Assembly (NCBI GenBank): GCA_024206195.1
Contig: JAAGZO010000038.1
Span: 1 to 38,533 of the forward strand
Direction of reading: 5' to 3'
DNA from: a bacterium
GTDB lineage: Archaea; Nanoarchaeota; Nanoarchaeia; Woesearchaeales; UBA10216
DNA: 38,533 nt
Numbering within the stretch: the stretch's first letter is position 1; every line of letters begins with the position of its first letter. A program made the position numbers and the translations under genes. Of the stretch, positions 16,325-24,423 are shown piece by piece. The notes under the pieces are model-generated. The model made no database searches and was not told the DNA's origin. It worked only from the letters and a program-made list of their open reading frames with translations.

Positions 16325-16351
16325 GTAACACTACTACTATTAATATGTTAC
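16325..16351. promoter_or_regulatory. Inverted repeat 1 in the trmB/acs spacer (candidate operator)
   Basis: GTAACA (16325-16330) and TGTTAC (16346-16351) form a perfect 6-bp inverted repeat with a 15-base AT-rich centre. A third direct GTAACA occurs at 16376-16381. The site is on the trmB side of the divergent spacer and fits a dimeric regulator such as the adjacent TrmB protein. Confidence 0.45.
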
Positions 16352-16377
16352 GATTTTTTACTTCACTAAAGTAATGT

Positions 16378-16415
16378 AACATTTATTGAGACGGGTTTGC
16401 TACTATATAAATGTT
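16378..16415. promoter_or_regulatory. Inverted repeat 2 overlapping an acs TATA box (candidate operator)
   Basis: AACATTTAT (16378-16386) and ATAAATGTT (16407-16415) are a perfect 9-bp inverted repeat with a 20-base spacer. The right arm overlaps the TATA-like TATATAAA at 16404-16411, so a bound dimer would compete with TBP. Both inverted repeats share the AACA core, which suggests a single regulator. Confidence 0.45.
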
Positions 16416-16436
16416 GCTTTTTAATTGTTTAGTAAA

Positions 16437-16445
16437 ATATATAAA
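16437..16445 (+). promoter_or_regulatory. Proximal TATA box of acs
   Basis: ATATATAAA is centred ~30 nt before the preferred acs ATG (16471). A second TATA at 16404-16411 would give a leader of about 40 nt. Both may be used. Confidence 0.5.
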
Positions 16446-16470
16446 GTTAGTAAATATAGGTAGTACTAAA

Positions 16471-18195
16471 ATGAAAGCTCAAGTAATAAAAAAGAAGGTT
16501 ATCAAGGTAACACCTAATCTAGAAAACTACGAAAAGACATACAAAAGCTTCAAGTGGGAGAGTGCCTACAAGGAGCTTGACTGGTTTAAGGGAAAACTCA
16601 ATGCTGCTTACAATGCAATTGACAGACATGCACACACCTGGCGTAAAAACAAGGTGGCACTCTATTGGGAGGATGAAGATGGGCAGTGCAAGGAGTATAC
16701 GTTTACACAGATAAAGTATCTCTCAAACAAATTTGCAAATGTTCTAAAAAAGCAGGGTGTAAAAAAAGGAGATCGTGTGTTTATATTTTTACCGAGGATT
16801 CCTGAACTCTATGTTGCATTTCTAGGCATACTGAAAATTGGAGCGATTGCAGGAACAATGTTTTCTGCATTTGGTCCTGATGCAATAAAAGACAGATTGC
16901 AGGATAGCGGAGCAAAGATAGTTATTACAGACTCTGAACTAAAGAAAAGAATCTATCCTGTAAAGAAGGACTTGAAGAATCTAGAAAAAATGATCATTGT
17001 TGATGCAGAAAAAACAACTGGAAATGAAATCAGTTTTAATCAGGAAATGGAAACTGCATCAAGAGATCTTGAGGTTGCTCTTATGGATCCAGAGGACTAT
17101 GCATTCATGCTTTACACATCTGGAACAACAGGAAAACCAAAAGGCGTTGTGCATGCACATCTTGCAGTACTGCAGGAACACATGACTGCAAAATGGGTTC
17201 TTGATATGAAGGATGAAGATGTTTACTGGTGCACTGCAGACCCTGGATGGGTCACAGGAATTGCATATGAGATTCTTGGTTCCTGGTCAAATGGTGTTGC
17301 ATCACTAATCTTTGCAGGAAGATTTAATCCAGACAGATGGTATAAGTTGATTGATAAGTACAAGGTTACAATATGGTATACAGCACCAACCGCAGTAAGG
17401 ATGCTTATGGCTTCAGGAGAAAAAGTATCAAAGAAGTATAAGCTAGACAGTCTCAGAGCAATATATAGTGTTGGAGAACCGTTGAATCCTGAAGCGATCA
17501 GATGGGGTGTTAAAGCTTTTGGCCTTGTGTTCCATGACACATGGTGGCAGACAGAAACAGGAGCAATGATGGTTGCTAATTACCAGTGCATACCAACAAA
17601 GCTTGGCTCAATGGGCAAGCCATTCCCAGGAATAAAAATAGGGATTGTTGATGATAATGGAAAGAAACTTCCAGTTAAGACAGAGGGCAATCTTGCAGCA
17701 AAGCCTGGCTGGCCTTCAATGATGAGAACCATCTGGAAGAATGAGAAGAAGTACGATTCATGCTTCAAAAATGGATGGTACTTTTCTGGAGACCGCGCAT
17801 GGATGGACAAAGACGGCTATGTGTGGTTCTTAGGAAGAGCTGATGATGTTATAAAGACTGCTGGTGAAAGAGTCGGGCCATTTGAGGTTGAAAGCGCACT
17901 TGTTGAACACCCTGCAATTGTTGAAGCAGGGGTAATTGGAAAACCAGATCCATTAAGAGGCGCGATAATCAAGGCATTCGTAAGACTGGCACCAGGCAAC
18001 AAGCCTTCAAAAAAGCTTGAGGATGATGTCAAGCAGTTTGTAAAGAAGAGACTTGCAGGACATGCGTACCCAAGAGAAATTTCGTTTGAAAAGACCCTTC
18101 CAAAAACAAGAAGCGGAAAGATTATGAGAAGAGTACTGAAGGCGAAAGAAATGGGTCAGCCAATCGGCGATGTGTCAACAATGTCTGATGACTAG
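16471..18195 (+). CDS. acs: Acetyl-CoA synthetase, AMP-forming
   Basis: This cytoplasmic enzyme of the ANL superfamily makes acetyl-CoA from acetate, ATP and CoA. The P-loop-like motif YTSGTTGKPKG is at residues 215-225. HDTWWQTETG (acetate-pocket Trp and adenylate-binding region), the hinge-region YFSGDRAWMDKDGYVWFLGRADDVIKTAGERVGPFEVE, and the catalytic, acetylation-prone lysine in KTRSGKIMRR near the C-terminus are all present, so it looks active. I chose ATG 16471 (574 aa): the upstream in-frame ATG 16411 lies within the promoter, and its extension is not acs-like. A related medium-chain acyl-CoA synthetase is less likely. It ends in a CTAG shared with pelota. Confidence 0.9.
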   Translation: MKAQVIKKKVIKVTPNLENYEKTYKSFKWESAYKELDWFKGKLNAAYNAIDRHAHTWRKNKVALYWEDEDGQCKEYTFTQIKYLSNKFANVLKKQGVKKGDRVFIFLPRIPELYVAFLGILKIGAIAGTMFSAFGPDAIKDRLQDSGAKIVITDSELKKRIYPVKKDLKNLEKMIIVDAEKTTGNEISFNQEMETASRDLEVALMDPEDYAFMLYTSGTTGKPKGVVHAHLAVLQEHMTAKWVLDMKDEDVYWCTADPGWVTGIAYEILGSWSNGVASLIFAGRFNPDRWYKLIDKYKVTIWYTAPTAVRMLMASGEKVSKKYKLDSLRAIYSVGEPLNPEAIRWGVKAFGLVFHDTWWQTETGAMMVANYQCIPTKLGSMGKPFPGIKIGIVDDNGKKLPVKTEGNLAAKPGWPSMMRTIWKNEKKYDSCFKNGWYFSGDRAWMDKDGYVWFLGRADDVIKTAGERVGPFEVESALVEHPAIVEAGVIGKPDPLRGAIIKAFVRLAPGNKPSKKLEDDVKQFVKKRLAGHAYPREISFEKTLPKTRSGKIMRRVLKAKEMGQPIGDVSTMSDD

Positions 18196-19250
18196 TAGTT
18201 TAGCTTGTATCTTAAGATAGAAGCTATTCCGCCGAGACCATCAAGTTTTTTTCCAGGATTATTTTCTGAATTAAGTATTACTATCTTTGCTTTCATAGAG
18301 TCTGCAGTGCGCATGATATAATCCAGATCAGCAAATGTGTTGTCGATTCTTTTCTTGTGAATCATGGAATCTGAGATTAGCAATATTTTTGCAGCTCCTG
18401 CTTCTACTGCTGCTTTTGTCTCCTTAAAGCCGTATGCAGCGTGCCCTTCTTTTGAAACCTCTAAAAGAAGTTCTTCCATAAGCGTTGCCTCGCTTGCTGT
18501 TCTCTCTTCTTTGAGAATTTCTGCAAGCTCTGACCTTTTCAACAATTCATCCAATGCTCCTTCCAAAGAACTGCATGTTGCGAGTGTTATTTTTTTTCTT
18601 AGCTCCTCATCTTTGATTCCTTTCAACAGTTCTTCTTTCCAGAACGCAGGACTTGCGATGAGAACTTTTCTTATTTTATGACGCTGAACATACTCTTTCA
18701 GTTTCTTTATTAAATCATCATAGAACGAAGAGCTCTTTTCATCAAAATCCTTTTTCTGGACATCTCCCTTGATTCTTGAAAGTGTTTTGTAACCCTGTTG
18801 CTTTAGCAATGCAAAAACTGCTTCATCCCTGTCAAGCGCACAGATTAGTATGTCCAGTGATTTCTGTGAAGATGCTTCTTTTAATCTTTCAACCTGATAA
18901 TTAAGCCAAGATTCCTTCTTAATTGTGATTACTGTGCCTTCTTCAACATTGAATGTGTGATGAGATCCCTTTGGAACCTCTTCTGGGCCTTCTGCAACTG
19001 TTCCAACTATCCTTAACATAGTTGTGTATTTGTGAAACTCTGTTCTTTCTACGTTTAATGTTATGCTGATTGGCTTTTTCACAGATTTTGTATTGCGATC
19101 ATCCTCTTTACCCAGCTTAACCTTTCTAAAAGTCTTCCCACTAACCAAATCCCCTGCGTCCACAAGCTGATTTAGATACCATAGGTCATCTAAGCTCTGG
19201 ACAAGCAGTGTAACTTCACATTTCTTCATATTTTGCTTAATTATCTTCAT
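18192..19250 (-). CDS. pelA: mRNA surveillance protein pelota (Dom34)
   Basis: This eRF1-like factor, with aEF1A/ABCE1, rescues stalled ribosomes. The N-terminal Sm-like domain (VQSLDDLWYLNQLVDAGDLVSGKTFRKVKLG), the central domain (SLDILICALDRDEAVFALL ... KVLIASPAFWKEELLKGI) and the C-terminal eRF1_3 domain (AAYGFKETKAAVEAGAAKILLISDSMI) follow in order. There is no GGQ, as expected for pelota. The length of 352 aa is normal. Met8 (19229) is an alternative start. Its TATA box lies within a large inverted repeat. It converges on acs with stop codons overlapping in CTAG. Confidence 0.95.
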   Translation of the reverse strand: MKIIKQNMKKCEVTLLVQSLDDLWYLNQLVDAGDLVSGKTFRKVKLGKEDDRNTKSVKKPISITLNVERTEFHKYTTMLRIVGTVAEGPEEVPKGSHHTFNVEEGTVITIKKESWLNYQVERLKEASSQKSLDILICALDRDEAVFALLKQQGYKTLSRIKGDVQKKDFDEKSSSFYDDLIKKLKEYVQRHKIRKVLIASPAFWKEELLKGIKDEELRKKITLATCSSLEGALDELLKRSELAEILKEERTASEATLMEELLLEVSKEGHAAYGFKETKAAVEAGAAKILLISDSMIHKKRIDNTFADLDYIMRTADSMKAKIVILNSENNPGKKLDGLGGIASILRYKLNY

Positions 19251-19258
19251 TCTCAGTA

Positions 19259-19293
19259 AAGTATACCTTGATATTTATTCAAAGTGTATACTT
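19259..19293 (-). promoter_or_regulatory. Pelota promoter flanked by an inverted repeat
   Basis: AAGTATAC (19259-19266) and GTATACTT (19286-19293) are perfect 8-bp arms. Just inside them are CTTGA (19267-19271) and TCAAAG (19279-19284), giving near-continuous dyad symmetry. The AT-rich centre supplies the TATA-like element ~25 nt before the pelota ATG. A repressor footprint over the TATA box is a fair inference. Confidence 0.45.
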
Positions 19294-19324
19294 CCCTTCT
19301 TTTTATTGGTTTCCTTTACTGGAC

Positions 19325-19341
19325 GCCCTTTCTATGAGGGC
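19325..19341. other. Small hairpin in the pelota / membrane-protein spacer
   Basis: GCCCT and AGGGC form a 5-bp stem with a 7-base loop (19325-19341) between two divergent promoters. It is GC-rich against an AT-rich spacer. No role can be assigned. Confidence 0.25.
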
Positions 19342-19363
19342 ATTTTAATGAAATAGGAAAAGA

Positions 19364-19375
19364 TTTATATATAAA
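19364..19375 (+). promoter_or_regulatory. TATA box for the 389-aa anchored protein
   Basis: TTTATATATAAA is centred ~26 nt before ATG 19395, the spacing of a leaderless archaeal promoter. Confidence 0.6.
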
Positions 19376-19394
19376 CTTTATTTATGTTGAATAC

Positions 19395-20564
19395 ATGATT
19401 CATAGAAAGAGGGCACAGAGCGGTGGTAGTGCTGCACTGCTAGTTTTAGTGATTGGCTCATTTATAGTCCTTTACCTTCTGTTTATTCCGCCTGATGAGA
19501 GGAACGAAATCCTAGGAAACAACGATTCTGATGATAATGGTGGGACTTCTGCAGAAAAGGCTTCAGGGGTAGTACTAAAGGAAAGCCCTGGAACGCTATA
19601 TACAGTAAAAAACGACAAAATGGAGCACAGAGTTGATCCTGTTAATATTTTCACAAAAAAAGAAGATGTTGTAATGAAAAGCCTGGATTCTATATATGTT
19701 GAGAGTTCGGGTAGTGATGACACAATAAAGAATATTGTCTTGATGATAGAGCCAGAAAAAACAGAAAATGCGCAGCTGAGCTTTAGTGTAACAGACCACC
19801 GAGGAAGACTCGTAATAATGCAGAATGACGAGGAGATATTCAATGGTGAGGTTAGTGGGGCTATTGAACCGCTAAGGCTAAATGGACTGCAGCAGGAAAA
19901 CATTATTCAATTCAAGGCATCTGACAGTGGTTGGGCTCCTTGGAACAAAAATTTCTATGAAATTTCACAAATAAAGATTACAGGAACTATTGATGATATT
20001 GAGAACAAAGAAGCAAAAGAAACATTTTATTTGACAAGAGAAGAGGTCAATAATGTAGAAACTGCATATCTAATATATTTTGTTGAGTGCAAGCTTGACA
20101 CTGTTGGCAGATTAAGGGTATACCTGAATAATGAGTTGATTTCATCTAGTGTTCCAGACTGCGGATCACCTGTAAAGAAATACGTTGATCCTCATACACT
20201 TAGAACAGGCGTGAATGAGATTAAATTTTTCTCAGAAGCAGGTTCTTATTTAGTTGATCAGATATTCATAAAAACAGAGCTTGAAGAGCCAATAACACCT
20301 ATATACTACTTTGAGCTAAATGACTCACAATATGGATATGTACAGAATGAAACACTGGAATTAATGCTTGATCTAAAGTTCGCTGATGATGATGAGGACA
20401 AGCGTGCAGATTTATCAATAAATGGGCACAAGACCTACGTTGATACAAGAGAGGATACATATTCAAAGGATATCTCTGTATATGCAGAAGAAGACAACAA
20501 TTATGTAAGAATTGAACCAAAGACCACCCTGCACCTCGTAGAGATTAAAGTAGAGCTTGTTTGA
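19395..20564 (+). CDS. Membrane-anchored hypothetical surface protein, 389 aa
   Basis: No family is recognised with certainty. A short basic N-terminus (MIHRKRAQSGG) precedes one hydrophobic segment (residues ~13-32, SAALLVLVIGSFIVLYLLF), so it is predicted to be anchored with the C-terminus outside. An acidic, Ser/Gly/Asn-rich linker (~40-55) follows. The rest looks beta-rich with several Ig-like or jelly-roll-like segments (SFSVTDHRGRLVIMQNDEEIF, GRLRVYLNNELISS, TLHLVEIKVELV). It has only two cysteines, at about residues 235 and 255. It is followed by the 7-TM/lipoprotein genes on the same strand, but has its own promoter, as does the next gene. Confidence 0.75.
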   Translation: MIHRKRAQSGGSAALLVLVIGSFIVLYLLFIPPDERNEILGNNDSDDNGGTSAEKASGVVLKESPGTLYTVKNDKMEHRVDPVNIFTKKEDVVMKSLDSIYVESSGSDDTIKNIVLMIEPEKTENAQLSFSVTDHRGRLVIMQNDEEIFNGEVSGAIEPLRLNGLQQENIIQFKASDSGWAPWNKNFYEISQIKITGTIDDIENKEAKETFYLTREEVNNVETAYLIYFVECKLDTVGRLRVYLNNELISSSVPDCGSPVKKYVDPHTLRTGVNEIKFFSEAGSYLVDQIFIKTELEEPITPIYYFELNDSQYGYVQNETLELMLDLKFADDDEDKRADLSINGHKTYVDTREDTYSKDISVYAEEDNNYVRIEPKTTLHLVEIKVELV

Positions 20565-20597
20565 TTTCTAAATGAAAAGTATTATAATAGGCATAGT

Positions 20598-20607
20598 TTT
20601 ATAAATA
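20598..20607 (+). promoter_or_regulatory. TATA box for the 7-TM protein gene
   Basis: TTTATAAATA is centred ~28 nt before ATG 20631. A weak GAGGA lies just ahead of the ATG (20621-20625). Confidence 0.55.
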
Positions 20608-20630
20608 TAAAAGCTAAAAAGAGGAATAGT

Positions 20631-22472
20631 ATGGCTGAAGGAGATAGTGAAAATAATCCTGGTAGATTAAGAAGATTTAAAGGAACTGTCGGAAGACAGG
20701 TAATAAGGCATGTTGATAATGCAAAAAAAGCAGCGACTGTCGATAACGTAAAGAACACAGGAAGTAAAATCAAGAACGCGGGGACGACTATAATAAACGC
20801 GCCTGCTTCAATGAACAAATCAAGCGGTCGTTTTGGAAAAATTTTAATGGGTTTTCTGATATTCCTTCTTGTTTTCTATACATGGGATGGACTTGAGAGC
20901 TTCTGGACAGTACTGGGACTTCTGCTTTTGATGGTTTTTGTTTTATCAAAAGCAAAGAGCATATATGACTGGTTTGTTGTAGGGGCTTTTTTGCTTTACC
21001 TGTTTGATTATAAGCTTGGTTTTGACTACGGCTCTGCAGAGCTGATAGGAATGCACTGGATTTTCCTTTTGGTGTTTGCTGCACTTTTCTGGATTTTTGA
21101 GGACAAGGGTAACATAAAGGGCTTTGGGAAACGGTTGATGGTTTTCCTTATAATTGGATTCGTTGACATGAGTATATTTCCTGTTTTAAGACAGATAGAT
21201 GTGCTTGCAAGCAATGAAATGGCCATGTTCGCTTTGAACAGGATGCTTTTCCCTGTGATCCTCTGGACTGCTATATTCTATGGGCAAAAAGCACCAAATG
21301 CAAAAAGTGATATATCGAGATATGCTGCAATATTTATTGTTCTATTTTACTTTATTGGAAGTGCAGATGCGATCGTTGCTGCTGTACAGGTTCCAACAGA
21401 CCCATATGAACTAACAGGGCAGGACAGGCAAACAGCACAAGAGAGATGGAATGAGTTCACTGAAAGAATAAGCGAGAGTGCTGAAACTATTGCTAACCCG
21501 AAGAAACTCATTGATTTCTTTTTCCCTGACGCCACGCCAGATGAATACGAGGCGGATGTAAAGGATCCGGATCCCGTAGGGGTCTATATCTCAGACGTGA
21601 GTCTCACAAAAAAGGAGTTCTATAGTGCAAATGAGGAGTATGCTGCTGATCCTATTGTTCCATGGATAACTGTCAAAAGTGAAAAGCTGGCAACCACTGC
21701 AAAGAATGTTAAGGGTTATTGTAACTCAGGAACTGTTGAAGGAATTTCTGATGATGCCTTTGACATGACAACAACACAGCAAAGAGTGATAAGGTGTGAG
21801 TTCCCTCAAGATACTGATGAAACCCAGTTCAATACAGGAAAGAGGAGCATAACTGCAGGTATTTCATATGAATTTGAAACAGAGGCGGATCTAAGGCTTT
21901 ATTTTATCAGTGAAGATCTTCTTGTCTCTATGACAAATGATCAATACTTTTCAGATAAAAAATCGCTGCTTGCAGGATTAGAAAGAAAGGATCCTGTTGC
22001 AGAAAATCCAAACAGCCCAGTTATTATTGCAATGGGTGCTGTTCTTGAGCAGCCTGTTGCTATTCCAGAAGATTCTGCAATTGAATCTATATTTGGTGTT
22101 AATATTATCAATTATTGGAAGGATTCCCAAAAATATGGGGAAGGAATAGTTGAGAAAATAACAGGACTTACATTGATACCTCCAGAATACATGAGTGTAA
22201 CAAGATGCGACTACTCATTCGCTAAAAGCACTGAGAATGGAAGAACGGTTTACAAACTTGTAGATGAAATAAATGAAGAAATAGATGAAGAAAGAATATT
22301 CATATGTAATGTCCGTGTTGATGATATGGAAAACTTCTTTGATGGAGATCCTATTGCTATGAGGACATTTACAGTAAGAGTAGAGTATGTTTATTCACTT
22401 GAAAAAGCAGTTGAAGTGAAGATTAAGAGACGGCCTGTATCTGAGCTATATGATGGGGTTGATGTACAATGA
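20631..22472 (+). CDS. Hypothetical seven-TM protein with large ectodomain, 613 aa
   Basis: I do not recognise a named family. A basic, probably cytoplasmic N-terminus (~67 residues, with an amphipathic stretch TVDNVKNTGSKIKNAG) is followed by about seven hydrophobic segments (roughly 68-88, 90-107, 111-128, 139-156, 162-181, 197-216, 224-246). A predicted extracellular part follows (~250-613). It is rich in Asp/Glu and has four cysteines. Its end (ICNV..., TFTVRVEYVYSLEKAVEVKI) resembles the end of the next three lipoproteins. The stop overlaps the first lipoprotein ATG (ATGA), so the two are coupled. It may be a membrane platform for the lipoproteins (inference). Confidence 0.78.
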   Translation: MAEGDSENNPGRLRRFKGTVGRQVIRHVDNAKKAATVDNVKNTGSKIKNAGTTIINAPASMNKSSGRFGKILMGFLIFLLVFYTWDGLESFWTVLGLLLLMVFVLSKAKSIYDWFVVGAFLLYLFDYKLGFDYGSAELIGMHWIFLLVFAALFWIFEDKGNIKGFGKRLMVFLIIGFVDMSIFPVLRQIDVLASNEMAMFALNRMLFPVILWTAIFYGQKAPNAKSDISRYAAIFIVLFYFIGSADAIVAAVQVPTDPYELTGQDRQTAQERWNEFTERISESAETIANPKKLIDFFFPDATPDEYEADVKDPDPVGVYISDVSLTKKEFYSANEEYAADPIVPWITVKSEKLATTAKNVKGYCNSGTVEGISDDAFDMTTTQQRVIRCEFPQDTDETQFNTGKRSITAGISYEFETEADLRLYFISEDLLVSMTNDQYFSDKKSLLAGLERKDPVAENPNSPVIIAMGAVLEQPVAIPEDSAIESIFGVNIINYWKDSQKYGEGIVEKITGLTLIPPEYMSVTRCDYSFAKSTENGRTVYKLVDEINEEIDEERIFICNVRVDDMENFFDGDPIAMRTFTVRVEYVYSLEKAVEVKIKRRPVSELYDGVDVQ

Positions 22473-23404
22473 GAACTACAATCTTTTTCATCGTTGCTTT
22501 GCTTTTCTTATATGGGTGCGGAGGGGGCGGTTCTGATGATATAGATCTCTCTTATAACTCGATACATAAAGGTTCAGAGGGTGTTGCTCTTGATTTTATT
22601 GATGGTGCTCCTTTGAAAGAGATTCAAGTGTCAGGAGATGGGACACGATTCAAAGTCGGGGTTGAGATGGAGAACAAAGGAGCTTATGATGTTGATGAGG
22701 GCTACTTGACAATCAGTGTTGGAAGCTTTATGGATGATAACTATGAAAAACCCTACAGGTTTTCATTGGAAGGAAAAACTATTCTTAATCCAAAGGGTGA
22801 TAAAACAATGAAGCTCTTTGATGCTGGTGTTAGAGGCATGCAAGAAAAACAGATCGGAGAATACAACTCAAATGTCCTAAGTCATCTTTGTTATGGTTAC
22901 AAAACAGAGGCAAAAGCAGAGGTATGTATTGACACAAAAATGCCAGGTGCAGAAAGAGTGGGAGGTCATTGCAAGCAAAAGACACTTACAATGAGCAACC
23001 AGGGAGCGCCTGTTGCCGTGAAAAGAATCGAATCTGCAAATATATATGAAGGCGATAATAGCATAACTGCAATAAGGCCGCAATATAAGATTTACATAGA
23101 TAATGTTGGAAATGGCGTTCCAATACGCAAGGACTATGTAAGAAGCGTTTGCGGACCTGCTTTTGGAATCGATGACCAGGATGTCTGGAATGTTGTTGAG
23201 GTTAGCGCTGAGCTTCCTGGCAATGAACTTGTCTGCGTTCCAGAAAAATATAAGATTGGCAGCGGACTTGATTATGTTGTGTGCTCTACAACCAAAGAAA
23301 TCCCAGTGGCCACTGCAAGTTATACTTCACCACTGATGGTATACTTGGATTATGGTTATTATGTGAGAAGCTTTATCCCTATTTCAATCCATAAAACTGG
23401 ATGA
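22469..23404 (+). CDS. Surface lipoprotein A of a three-gene paralogous set
   Basis: The signal peptide MRTTIFFIVALLFLYG ends at a lipobox-type Cys17, followed by a Gly/Asp-rich linker, so this is a lipid-anchored extracellular protein. The mature part has the family opening GSEGVALDFIDGAPLKEI then VEMENKGAYDV (an Ig/CARDB-like beta start). After that come LCYGYKTEAKAEVCID, NQGAPVAV, YIDNVGNG, and a C-terminal YTSPLMVYLDYGYY...ISI. Six cysteines beyond the lipid Cys match those of lipoproteins B and C in order and context. The gene is coupled to the 7-TM gene by a 4-nt overlap. Function is unknown. Confidence 0.8.
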   Translation: MRTTIFFIVALLFLYGCGGGGSDDIDLSYNSIHKGSEGVALDFIDGAPLKEIQVSGDGTRFKVGVEMENKGAYDVDEGYLTISVGSFMDDNYEKPYRFSLEGKTILNPKGDKTMKLFDAGVRGMQEKQIGEYNSNVLSHLCYGYKTEAKAEVCIDTKMPGAERVGGHCKQKTLTMSNQGAPVAVKRIESANIYEGDNSITAIRPQYKIYIDNVGNGVPIRKDYVRSVCGPAFGIDDQDVWNVVEVSAELPGNELVCVPEKYKIGSGLDYVVCSTTKEIPVATASYTSPLMVYLDYGYYVRSFIPISIHKTG

Positions 23405-23412
23405 ACAAAAAG

Positions 23413-23420
23413 ATTTAAAT
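23413..23420 (+). promoter_or_regulatory. TATA box for lipoprotein B
   Basis: ATTTAAAT within AAAGATTTAAATAGG is centred ~29 nt before ATG 23445, so lipoprotein B can be made independently of the upstream pair. Confidence 0.55.
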
Positions 23421-23444
23421 AGGCTGTTAACGAATGATAAAAAA

Positions 23445-24347
23445 ATGAGAAACATTGTGATTGTTTGTGTTTTTGTAGTTCTTGTTGTAGGTTGTCTTCC
23501 AGGTGGCGGTGGCAGCACAGAAGGAGATTCTATCAAAGGCGAAAGAGGGATTACTCTAAGTCTTGTTCCGAACAGCCTGCCAAGCAAGATCTATGGTGAT
23601 GGTAATGACCTGCATATTGCTGTTGAGCTGCAGAACGATGGAAGCGGCACTGTAGGAAACGGTAAGCTATACATAAGCGGATTTGATGATTCAATAATTA
23701 CTGGTGTTGACAGGGAAAAAACAATCAGCAATCTTGAAGGCAGGAGCATGTATAATCCTATTGGAGACTTTGAGATGATAACATTTGATGGCACTGCAAA
23801 GCTCGCTGGGAAGGATTTTGACACATACAGCCCAACATTTCTTATAACTGCCTGTTATGGATATGAAACTGTTGCCAGCACCCAGGTATGTATTGATGGT
23901 GATCCATTTTCAATATCAAATTCTGAAAAAACATGCAAACCAAATGATAAAACACTCTCAGGAGGCCAAGGCGCTCCTATTGCAGTTACTGGTGTTGATG
24001 TTTTTGCAATGAAAGGAAACACTAGATTTGTGATTCATATAGAGAATGTTGGTAATGGTGTTGTTTATGATAAAAGCAGCAGAGGATGCAATCCATACAG
24101 TGAGGGAATAGATTATGAGGATCTTGATATAGTAACCTTTGATGATGTTCAGCTTTCAGGCAGAAGCATAAAGAGCTCATGTAAACTAGATAACGGAAAA
24201 ATGAGGCTTGTTGGCGGAAAACGCTATGTCTACTGTGAAACAAACACTGAAAATACCCCTGCGTTTACAACACCACTCACAGTAAAACTATCATATGGAT
24301 ATAGGAATTCTATATCAAAGAGTGTTGAGATTCTAAAGTCACCTTGA
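23445..24347 (+). CDS. Surface lipoprotein B of a three-gene paralogous set
   Basis: Signal peptide MRNIVIVCVFVVLVVG with lipobox Cys17, then a Gly-rich linker. The mature part opens GERGITLSLVPNSLPSKIYGDG followed by VELQNDGSGTVGNGKLYISGF. It continues with ACYGYETVASTQVCID, GGQGAPIAV, IHIENVGNG and ends FTTPLTVKLSYGYRNSISKSVEI. The six conserved cysteines are present in the ectodomain. The nearest visible relatives are its two neighbours. The family looks like a beta-sandwich adhesin-type or scaffold protein, but this is inference only. It has its own TATA box. Confidence 0.8.
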   Translation: MRNIVIVCVFVVLVVGCLPGGGGSTEGDSIKGERGITLSLVPNSLPSKIYGDGNDLHIAVELQNDGSGTVGNGKLYISGFDDSIITGVDREKTISNLEGRSMYNPIGDFEMITFDGTAKLAGKDFDTYSPTFLITACYGYETVASTQVCIDGDPFSISNSEKTCKPNDKTLSGGQGAPIAVTGVDVFAMKGNTRFVIHIENVGNGVVYDKSSRGCNPYSEGIDYEDLDIVTFDDVQLSGRSIKSSCKLDNGKMRLVGGKRYVYCETNTENTPAFTTPLTVKLSYGYRNSISKSVEILKSP

Positions 24348-24375
24348 TTCTGACAGAAACATACAATTTAGAAAG

Positions 24376-24385
24376 ATTTATATAA
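24376..24385 (+). promoter_or_regulatory. TATA box for lipoprotein C
   Basis: ATTTATATAA lies ~43 nt before ATG 24424. The predicted transcript starts near 24407, just in front of a strong Shine-Dalgarno, so this mRNA is leadered, unlike that of lipoprotein B. Confidence 0.5.
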
Positions 24386-24406
24386 CATAATTACGCAGAA
24401 GAGGGT

Positions 24407-24413
24407 AAGGAGG
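24407..24413 (+). promoter_or_regulatory. Shine-Dalgarno of lipoprotein C
   Basis: AAGGAGG ends ten bases before ATG 24424, a full anti-SD core. Lipoprotein B has no comparable site, which suggests different expression of the paralogs. Confidence 0.6.
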
Positions 24414-24423
24414 ACTAAAAAAA

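Noticed and set aside
16411..16470. Longer acs start
   Set aside because: This ATG is inside the promoter and inverted repeat, and the added residues are not acs-like.
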